NCBI RefSeq assembly: GCF_964355755.1
Contig: NC_092677.1
Span: forward strand, 19,190,101 to 19,254,100
DNA length: 64,000 nt
From: Antedon mediterranea
Lineage: Eukaryota > Echinodermata > Crinoidea > Comatulida > Antedonidae
Direction: 5' to 3'
The translations under genes and the position numbers were made by a program. Numbering within the stretch: position 1 is the stretch's first letter; each line of letters opens with the position of its first letter. The notes under the pieces are model-generated. The model did no database searches. It was given only the letters and a program-made list of their open reading frames with translations, and was not told the DNA's origin. This document shows positions 57,301-64,000 of this stretch, piece by piece.

Positions 57301-59677
57301 ATTCACTACTGTTGTTTATAATATACTGTACTAACACATGATGTGATTCACTACTGTTGTTTATAATATACTGTACTAACACATGATGTGATTCACTGTT
57401 GTTTATAATATACTGTACTAACACATGATGTGATTCACTACTGTTGTATATAATATACTGTACTAACACATGATGTGATTCACTACTGTTGTTTATAATA
57501 TACTGTACTAACACATGATGTGATTCACTACTGTTGTTTATAATATACTGTACTAACACATGATGTAATTCACTACTGTTGTTTATAATATACTGTACTA
57601 AAACATGATGTGATTCACTACTGTTGTTTATAATATACTGTACTAACACATGATGTGATTCACTACTGTTGTTTATAATATACTGTACTAACACATGATG
57701 TGATTCACTACTGTTGTTTATAATATACTGTACTAACACATGATGTGATTCACTACTGTTGTTTATAATATACTGTACTAACACATGATGTGATTCACTA
57801 CTGTTGTTTATAATATACTGTACTAACACATGATGTGATTCACTATACTGTTGTTTATAATATACTGTACTAACACATGATGTGATTCACTACTGTTGTG
57901 TATAATATACTGTACTAACACATGATGTGATTCACTACTGTTGTTTATAATATACTGTACTAACACATGATGTGATTCACTACTGTTGTTTATAATATAC
58001 TGTACTAACACATGATGTAATTCACTACTGTTGTTTATAATATACTGTACTAACACATGATGTGATTCACTATACTGTTGTTTATAATATACTGTACTAA
58101 CACATGATGTGATTCACTACTGTTGTGTATAATATACTGTACTAACACATGATGTGATTCACTACTGTTGTTTATAATATACTGTACTAACACATGATGT
58201 GATTCACTACTGTTGTTTATAATATACTGTACTAACACATGATGTAATTCACTACTGTTGTTTATAATATACTGTACTAACACATGATGTGATTCACTAC
58301 TGTTGTTTATAATATACTGTACTAACACATGATGTGATTCACTACTGTTGTGTATAATATACTGTACTAACACATGATGTGATTCACTACTGTTGTTTAT
58401 AATATACTGTACTATAACACATGATGTGATTCACTACTGTTGTGTATAATATACTGTACTAACACATGATGTGATTCACTACTGTTGTTTATAATATACT
58501 GTACTATAACACATGATGTGATTCACTACTGTTGTTTATAATATACTGTACTAACACATGATGTGATTCACTACTGTTGTGTATAATATACTGTACTAAC
58601 ACATGATGTGATTCACTACTGTTGTGTATAATATACTGTACTAACACATGATGTGATTCACTACTGTTGTGTATAATATACTGTACTAACACATGATGTG
58701 ATTCACTACTGTTGTGTATAATATACTGTACTAACACATGATGTGATTCACTACTGTTGTTTATAATATACTGTACTAACACATGATGTGATTCACTACT
58801 GTTGTTTATAATATACTGTACTAACACATGATGTGATTCACTACTGTTGTTTATAATATACTGTACTAACACATGATGTGATTCACTACTGTTGTTTATA
58901 ATATACTGTACTAACACATGATGTGATTCACTACTGTTGTTTATAATATACTGTACTAACACATGATGTGATTCACTACTGTTGTTTATAATATACTGTA
59001 CTAACACATGATGTGATTCACTACTGTTGTTTATAATATACTGTACTAACACATGATGTGATTCATCTCGTCCATGTTGCTCCCTAACAGGTAGCGATGT
59101 GCTAATGTTCTGTGTACCAACTACAGTTTCCAATGTTCCTACTACAAAATCTGGAATCTAGAGGAAAGCAACATTTTATGATGTAATAGATGATTTCAAT
59201 GTTAGGTTTGCTATTCAATGAATCTTACTTACTGCCTTTCCCAGCCTGGTCCCTGACCTGCAGCCAAACCTTTGGTCTACCTTTTGTTCCACTCTTTACC
59301 ATTTAAGTTGTTGTTTGAATTATTGTTGTTGATATTGCTCATTCGTGGTAGCTTGTCTGCAACCAAACTTCCAGGACGTTGTGAACTTTCTTTAGATCAC
59401 CTGTTCTCTGAACCCAAGTGGGGAATGTTTGGCCTAAATAGGGATGTAAACCCCCTAATAAAAAAAGCTGGTGACGTCCCTGGTGGATTTATTTATAACT
59501 CACCTTTTGATATAAATTTCTATAATACATTTAATGATTAAAACTGCTATTTACCTCTCTTTCAAGTGTAAAAGTGCTTTTTAGTTGCTTGGAATAGATT
59601 ATGGATGCTGCACGATTAATAAAAGGTGATGAAGTCTGTCTCCATAAGGATTTGCTTAGGACATTCAGGAGACTCAT
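45389..59677 (-). CDS. LDHD: D-lactate dehydrogenase, mitochondrial, FAD-dependent
   Basis: Oxidises D-lactate (from methylglyoxal detoxification) to pyruvate in mitochondria, passing electrons to cytochrome c; VAO/PCMH flavoprotein family. Exons (minus): 59,555-59,677; 59,051-59,157; 55,252-55,393; 54,221-54,362; 53,789-53,948; 52,089-52,194; 51,315-51,408; 50,356-50,484; 50,140-50,267; 49,702-49,792; then 48,799-48,910 or 48,426-48,537; 45,389-45,557. With one of the two alternatives the total is 1503 nt, 500 residues, close to the human protein. Residues 1-41 form an Arg/Lys/Ser-rich mitochondrial presequence ([14 protein letters not shown]). [10 protein letters not shown] is at about 65-75, FAD-domain motifs [11 protein letters not shown] and [10 protein letters not shown] at about 105-160, [15 protein letters not shown] and [14 protein letters not shown] at 190-250, GHVGDGNFH at 412-420, and TCTGEHGIG at 453-460. 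His413, His420 and Glu457 match the metal-binding residues of the family, and His458 the catalytic base (family knowledge). No stops or frameshifts. Confidence 0.95.
45797..48108. repeat. Minisatellite, 48-bp unit, about 48 copies, LDHD intron 11
   Basis: The unit runs atttgtacccattccactca, taacattcatcattcacctc, atgccatt. Most copies differ only at cattattcac/catcattcac or by small deletions (24 bp lost near 46,720 and 47,010). 48 is a multiple of three and the unit has no stop in two frames, giving spurious frames of up to 757 codons. On the transcribed minus strand each unit contains GAG|GTGAAT, a donor-like sequence. Confidence 0.97.
48426..48537 (-). CDS. LDHD: LDHD alternative exon 11b
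   Basis: Also exactly 112 nt with the same phases. Encodes [13 protein letters not shown] followed by [20 protein letters not shown] and TNVN. Acceptor ttatatttag|, donor acag|gttcgt. Including both 11a and 11b would shift the frame, so they should be mutually exclusive. The core metal/catalytic motif is unchanged, while nearly all of the following 24 residues differ. Confidence 0.85.
48799..48910 (-). CDS. LDHD: LDHD alternative exon 11a
   Basis: 112 nt, entered in phase 1 and left in phase 2. Encodes [12 protein letters not shown] followed by [20 protein letters not shown]. The acceptor is atcaag| with a weak pyrimidine tract and the donor is ccag|gtagtc. The residues after NFH (Cys, then hydrophobic, EEL, K..AE) resemble human LDHD more than exon 11b does, so this is probably the ancestral version. 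Confidence 0.88.
50720..51005 (+). mobile_element. LINE 3' end, antisense in LDHD intron 7
   Basis: A terminal ORF2-like frame reads [20 protein letters not shown] then NS to TAA, typical of the C-terminus of non-LTR elements. An AT-rich 3' UTR with 'aataaag' follows, and a simple tail (tatgac)n closes it at 50,985-51,003. 5'-truncated. Confidence 0.65.
52278..52594 (-). mobile_element. tRNA-derived SINE in LDHD intron 5
   Basis: On the minus strand the head reads gagtgagtggccgagcggtt aag (A box of a Leu/Ser-type tRNA) and ggtgttcgaggc (B box). A conserved body follows (gtgcacttta, agtacatctttcgaga, gagtagggggttaccccggt, ctgggagaccagtctttgac) and then a short tgattgattga tail. The body is of the kind conserved in many marine-invertebrate SINEs. 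Confidence 0.75.
53702..53781. repeat. 15-bp minisatellite, LDHD intron 5 side
   Basis: About five copies of ggttatcaggggtgc with substitutions, ending 7 bp from the donor of LDHD exon 5. The same repeat lies on the other side of that exon. Confidence 0.85.
53998..54152. repeat. 15-bp minisatellite, LDHD intron 4 side
   Basis: About ten copies of ggttatcaggggtgc with variants gggatgc, gggacgt and gcgatgt. It begins about 50 bp upstream of the exon 5 acceptor on the minus strand. Confidence 0.88.
55548..59065. repeat. 45-bp minisatellite copying the exon 2/intron 2 junction of LDHD, about 78 copies
   Basis: The minus-strand unit is GAATCACATCATGTGTTAGT, ACAGTATATTATAAACAACA, GTAGT. The first 14 nt equal the last 14 nt of LDHD exon 2, and the next GTTAGT is its 5' splice site, so the exon end is the first unit of the array. 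Variants: ttcac/gtaattcac changes, 42-bp units (3 bp lost), and units with +1 or +2 bp that break the frame. From the exon to about 58,504 the frame is open across roughly 12 units. Confidence 0.97.
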
Positions 59678-60165
59678 TTTGACTGAAAAACAATTGTGTA
59701 ATTGTTAATTTTTTCATATAAAATGTGAAGCAAAAATTAGGGATTATGGGTCATTCCATGCTAAATCAAATGTGCTATCTTCTCTGATTTTGCTAAAACT
59801 TTGAAGTATCTTAACCATAGTGAAAACTGGATGTGTGTTCCCACATTTTACTTGAATGACTAGTGTATGGGTATTTAAGGCAATATGAAACAAATATCTA
59901 ATTTATTTTTGAGGAATACTACTAACTAGGCTAGACCGTAAAGTTATTTTATTTTATTGTCGCCAAAACGGAAAACCCCTATTTGGTATCGGCTGCCATA
60001 AACCAGCTTATTAAATTTCTTTGGTACATTTCTATCTAACAAACATTGCATTCTTGCTTTTCTGCTTGATAAATTCTTGTTCAATTGACGTTTAAAATAA
60101 GATATTCTACCATAAATGACACAAACTGTAAGTTTAATTTTCCGACTCTCTACTCCTCGTGTATA
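59678..60165. other. LDHD upstream region
   Basis: Contains the presumed 5' UTR and promoter of LDHD (minus strand). No TATA box or other element could be assigned with confidence. Confidence 0.4.
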
Positions 60166-60167
60166 TG

Positions 60168-60862
60168 CGAGGCAACAATGTACACGTCGCAACACACATC
60201 GTATGGCTCGTGTGGTGGTGGTGCGCAACAATGTACACGTCGCAACACACATCGTAAGGCTCGTGTGGTGGTGGTGCGCAACAATGTACACGTCGCAACA
60301 CAAATCGTAAGGCTCGTGTGGTGGTGGTGCGCAACAATGTACACGTCGCAACACACATCGTAAGGCTCGTGTGGTGGTGGTGCGCAACAATGTACACGTC
60401 GCAACACACATCGTAAGGCTCGTGTGGTGGTGGTGCGCAACAATGTACACGTCGCAACACACATCGTAAGGCTCGTGTGGTGGTGGTGCGCAACAATGTA
60501 CACGTCGCAACACACATCGTAAGGCTCGTGTGGTGGTGGTGCGCAACAATGTACACGTCGCAACACACATCGTAAGGCTCGTGTGGTGGTGGTGCGCAAC
60601 AATGTACACGTCGCAACACACATCGTAAGGCTCGTGTGGTGGTGGTGCGCAACAATGTACACGTCGCAACACACATCGTAAGGCTCGTGTGGTGGTGGTG
60701 CGCAACAATGTACACGTCGCAACACACATCGTAAGGCTCGTGTGGTGGTGGTGCGCAACAATGTACACGTCGCAACACACATCGTATGGCTCGTGTGGTG
60801 GTGGTGCGCAACAATGTACACGTCGCAACACACATCGTATGGCTCGTGTGGTGGTGGTGGTA
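60168..60862. repeat. Minisatellite, 53-bp unit, about 13 copies
   Basis: The unit runs cgtaaggctcgtgtggtggt, ggtgcgcaacaatgtacacg, tcgcaacacacat, with very little divergence (aagg/atgg at the array edges). 53 is not a multiple of three, yet all minus-strand frames stay open, producing spurious frames of up to 350 codons. The GC content is higher than in the surroundings. Confidence 0.95.
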
Positions 60863-61306
60863 AAAACCAACGTACCGAAAATGGTAAAGTCCGCTGTTTT
60901 TGACGATCTGCATTTTTGGATCCTCGGGTGTAAGTCCACCCCCAAACTTGATGTGATTTCATGTTTGCATGCGTTGAGGTCACACACACAGAACATTAAA
61001 GTTCAAAATTGACCATTTTTAAATGGGCATGTGATTCATAATTAAAGAACTATCTTTGATTTGTATGTATTTTTGGGATTAAAGGACATCTTTTTATTAA
61101 TTTATCATAAATATATCTGAAGAAAGAATTAATTTTAATTAATTTTAAAATGTCGAGCAGCGTTTTTTGTAAGAAATATTTTTTATTTTACAGGTCTAGG
61201 CCTTCAGAAATGACAATTTGTAAACATAGTTCAAGATAATAATATTATTCGGCATATGTCATTTAACAGTACAGATACATTTAAATTAAAATAAATTAGA
61301 ATTATA
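60863..61306. other. AT-rich intergenic sequence
   Basis: A copy of the dispersed gagcagcgttttttgtaag repeat starts at 61,154. Otherwise nothing recognised. Confidence 0.45.
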
Positions 61307-61598
61307 GGCGCCTTAAAATTAAAACAAACCAGTCGGTGTGTTTCAAGCAACAAGACAAAACATCTGCTCACAATTTATGATGTGATGTGAACACAAACAC
61401 TTGAACATTCCCTAACAACACCTGTGAGAACCCAAGAAGAGGCAGATATACTAATGATCCCTCATGGCATCTACACCAGGAAATGAAGTTGACGCAAGGT
61501 ACCCACTGGTTTGTTTTAAGTCACTTAAAACAAACCAGTCGGTACCTTGCGTCAACTTCATTTCCTGGTGTAGATGCCATGAGGGATCTTAAGGCGCC
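61307..61598. mobile_element. Foldback element with a 133-bp near-perfect palindrome
   Basis: Outer ends ggcgccttaa and ttaaggcgcc are flanked by TA on each side. Inside, 61,456-61,588 is almost perfectly self-complementary (gatccctcatggcatctaca ... tgtagatgccatgagggatc) around aagtcactt. The TA flanks suit a Tc1/mariner-type MITE. Confidence 0.75.
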
Positions 61599-61635
61599 TA
61601 CAACAGTTATGGGAAAATACTGTAATTTTAACAGG

Positions 61636-62385
61636 CACAGCTGAAACAAGAAAAAGAATTGCTCTTCAACCAATATACTATCACCTTGGACCAGAAAAGG
61701 CAGCCGGACTACCAGGTTTCCATGCTATCACTGGATATGATATTATGGGTCACAGGGAAAAAAAACAGCTTTTAAGATGTACAGTATATGAAGTCACCTC
61801 CTCACATCATAGATTAGTCTGGGTTCCAGACGGAGTTTTGTCTTAATATTAGTAAAAAGATAAATATTTTGGCACATATGGCGTTTCATACGTATACTAC
61901 TTGATATTTTCAGACAAAAATCGCAGTCGAAATAAAAACAAATAAATAAAAAAAAAAAGATAATACAGACTTGGGGCAAGTCTAATCCTAGATAGAAGCT
62001 TTAATAGTCAAACTTTCAATGTGAAGGTTTCTGTTTCTGTGCAGTCTTCTAGGAACTAAAAGATTCATCAACCCTGAGATGGAAACGGTTCAAAACACTG
62101 CCAAATAATGTGGAAAGGTGTGGAAAAGTGCCACCTAGAATCAAGATGTCACTATTGACCCAATAAGTCCCGGTCCATGCCAATTAGGCTGGTTTATAGA
62201 GAACGGCAAACTAAGACCAGTATTATCCGAGAAGCGGGTTGCTCCAGAAGCAGCTGTGGAGCTAATACGGTGTTCATGTTTAATAAATACACGTTCCCAT
62301 AATGCATACACGTGCAAGAAAAACAATCTACAATATACCGAGATGTGTAACTGCGAAACAGACGAGAATAACTGTAACAACATAC
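61636..62385 (+). pseudogene. Remnant of a transposon-type gene (FHAITG / cysteine-rich tail family)
   Basis: 61,636-61,755 reads RIALQPIYYHLGPEKAAGLP then GFHAITGYD. After a gap with stops, 62,170-62,385 reads LGWFIENGKLRPVLSEKRVA, PEAAVELIRCSC, and C..NNLQYTEMCNCETDENNC. A segment like 'LPAFHALTGCD', then a W.E.G.W.P......P....EL..C.C block and a Cys-rich end, recurs in uncharacterised mobile-element proteins of many marine invertebrates. The reading is broken by stops and a frame change, so it is not functional. Confidence 0.55.
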
Positions 62386-62519
62386 GACCATGTTGTCTAA
62401 ATCCAATTCAAACAGTGATAGTGATGACGAAAGTGACGACAAATAAGTAACATAATTAAACACAAATATTATTATGTTGTTATGTTGATACTAGTGTTAT
62501 ATGAATTTAATCAAGAAGA

Positions 62520-63060
62520 AAAGCCAAAACCATTTCAGATAATAATGGTGGCCATATTGGATAAAATGGTGGCCATTTTGGTTGAAATGTCAGCCATTTT
62601 GGCCTGTTCTGTTACACAAATGATGTGCAATATTATTTGAACATTTATTGTTACTTAAATAATTGAATTTCTATCTCCATAGTATCTTTTTTAAAAAATT
62701 GTCAAAAATGGTGGCCATTTTGAAATATCTGCCAACCCCCCCTTGCCTATGAAAAAAAAATGGAGCAAATATACTTTTTAGATTCAGTGATATCTATTCT
62801 ACAACATATCACATTTTTACAAAATATATGTAAATAAAAGTTTAAAAAAAGATTGAAAAAAAAATGTGATTGTTATGTGACCATTTTAGATAAAATATAG
62901 AATAAAATGGCAACCATTTTGGGCATAATGGCAGCCATTTTAGCTTGTTTAGTTGCACAAATGATGTGAAATATTATTAGAACATTTATTGGTACTTTTA
63001 ATATTATTTGTAAAACATGAAAACAATTAAAATTTCGTTACTAAATGGATAAAGAATATA
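62520..63060. repeat. Dispersed repeat with aaaatggtggccattttgg motifs, copy 1
   Basis: Repeated 'atggtggccatttt', 'gttacacaaatgatgtg.aatattatttgaacatttattgttact'. Two tandem versions are present here (62,540-62,670 and 62,870-63,000), and a third copy starts near 63,600. Confidence 0.75.
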
Positions 63061-63360
63061 TTTAAAAAATTGTTCTTCTTTGCACCTATCCTCTTCCCCA
63101 TCCCTCAACCCTAATGTTACATACAAAACACAAATTAAGTTTGTTTAAATTTGACTTAAACAATGTGTCTCATTTTGTGACAAGTTTCTCTTTCGGAAGT
63201 AATTCCCAGGGTGCTAATTTTAGTTGAGTACATAAATCACAGTGTCTATTTATTCGTTCCTGTAAACGACATGTATTATTGTCTTGCGGTACGTACATTT
63301 GAAATCGCCAGTTCTTTAACGCTGAAATTATTATGTATTCGAGAACCATCTGTGGGCACG
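63061..63360. other. Intergenic sequence between repeat copies
   Basis: An open frame of about 79 codons exists on the minus strand but has no recognisable motif. Confidence 0.35.
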
Positions 63361-63364
63361 ACCT

Positions 63365-63402
63365 AGATGGTACGCGAGCGAAGCGAGCGTACCATCTAGT
63401 TA
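63365..63402. repeat. Hairpin palindrome agatggtacgcgagcg/cgctcgcgtaccatct-type
   Basis: tagatggtacgcgagcgaag is followed by cgagcgtaccatcta, a 15-bp stem with a short loop, standing out as GC-rich in AT-rich sequence. Confidence 0.7.
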
Positions 63403-63420
63403 AAAACAATTATCGTAGGA

Positions 63421-63590
63421 GGAGATAGGAAAATGCGAAGCCTCCTTGCATTTTTGTGGCGGGTATTTTTCAAGATGGACATCCATTAGACAGTGTATAC
63501 CACGATCGGAAAACACCCCTATTTGCGGCAAATCGTTGAACCTAAATTCGTTTTAATCGCCAATAACTAATTATCTAACTTAAATTAATT
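63421..63590. repeat. Dispersed repeat, second copy of 30,120-30,265
   Basis: Shares gatagg.aaatgcgaa, ggacagt or cagtgta, cctaaattcgttttaatc and taactaattatcta in the same order. Confidence 0.6.
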
Positions 63591-64000
63591 AGTAAACAGG
63601 GTTACATCAGGTGGTTAAAATCAGTACCGAAAGTATGATTCAATTTCTATCTCGATAACATCTTTTAAGTCTTATAAACTTACAATATTTTAAACCATTT
63701 TATCCAAAATGGCGGCCATTTTTAAATGACTGCCAACCCCCTTTGAGTATGAAAAAAAAACATGGAGCAAATACTTTTTGGATTCAGTGATGTCTATTCT
63801 ACAACATATCACATTTTTACCAAATATATGTAAATAAATTTTTTTTTAAATATTTGATTGATATATGTGGCCATTTCAGATAAAATGGTGGCCATATTGG
63901 ATAAAATGGCAGCCATTTTAGGCATAATAGCGGCCATTTTGGCTTGTTCAGTTGCAAAAATAATCTGAAATATTATTTGAATATTTATTGTTACTTTTAT
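63591..64000. repeat. Dispersed repeat with aaaatggcagccatttt motifs, copy 2 (runs off the window)
   Basis: Matches 62,640-63,010 in direct orientation, including 'caaccccc.ttg..tatgaaaaaaaa', 'ggagcaaatac..tttttggattcagtga' and 'cattttggcttgttcagttgca'. Confidence 0.75.

Noticed and set aside
55548-59065. CRISPR-like regular repeats
   Set aside because: The units are contiguous with no unique spacers, and the context is a eukaryotic intron.
55500-59133. Minus-strand frames of 176-443 codons with [15 protein letters not shown] repeats as a standalone repeat protein
   Set aside because: They arise from the 45-bp array. Only the part next to LDHD exon 2 has a plausible route into protein, and that is reported as a splice-site finding rather than a gene.
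59272-59541. 89-codon + strand frame with a hydrophobic start in LDHD intron 1
   Set aside because: No family resemblance; the hydrophobic run comes from T-rich sequence. Antisense to the intron of a confirmed gene.
59944-60996. Overlapping minus-strand frames of 259-350 codons (HHHHTS, TCTLLRTTTT repeats)
   Set aside because: All three frames are open because of the 53-bp repeat. No coding signature outside the array.
63170-63409. 79-codon minus-strand frame with several Cys/His
   Set aside because: No recognisable domain, no splice or start context, and it begins within the hairpin repeat. Probably chance.

Overview
The window is nuclear DNA from a metazoan, most likely a marine invertebrate deuterostome and probably an echinoderm. 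The evidence is AT-rich sequence, spliceosomal introns with GT/AG borders, three recognisable animal genes, very frequent 'taggccta' motifs, and dense nested transposons and tandem repeats. The phylum is an inference from sequence texture. No operons, CRISPR arrays, rRNAs or intact tRNAs were seen.

Layout. 1-9.6 kb is repeat-rich: foldback elements, two Harbinger-like copies in opposite orientation, minisatellites and a broken C-type lectin fragment. 9.78-21.78 kb (+) is a ZNF423/ZNF521 (Oaz/Ebfaz) ortholog. It has a tiny first exon carrying the MSRRKQ repressor motif, a probable 90-nt cassette exon, and a large terminal exon in which the zinc-finger array runs about nine fingers past the vertebrate C-terminus. 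23.3-29.7 kb is a dead LINE broken by a MULE-like element and by a second element that itself holds a 3.07-kb foldback, each with readable target-site duplications. 30.98-35.21 kb (-) is RPL14 in five exons with a TOP-type promoter and a hAT-like foldback in intron 1. 35.9-42.3 kb holds inverted copies of one repeat around two divergently arranged, probably broken reading frames: an unknown basic/coiled-coil protein (-) and a SOCS-box fragment (+). 42.3-45.4 kb is minisatellites and a MITE. 45.39-59.68 kb (-) is a complete LDHD (mitochondrial D-lactate dehydrogenase) gene, 500 codons before the stop, whose introns contain large minisatellites. 60.2-64 kb is a 53-bp minisatellite, a foldback, a broken transposon-type gene and dispersed repeats.

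Most notable. (1) LDHD has two consecutive 112-nt versions of its catalytic GHVGDGNFH exon with identical phases, the signature of mutually exclusive splicing. (2) A minisatellite of about 78 units in LDHD intron 2 is a 45-bp repeat of the exon 2/intron 2 junction. Every unit carries the 5' splice site, and the units nearest the exon stay open in frame, so donor choice could add 15-residue blocks. The three host genes are not functionally linked: a transcription cofactor, a ribosomal protein and a mitochondrial enzyme.
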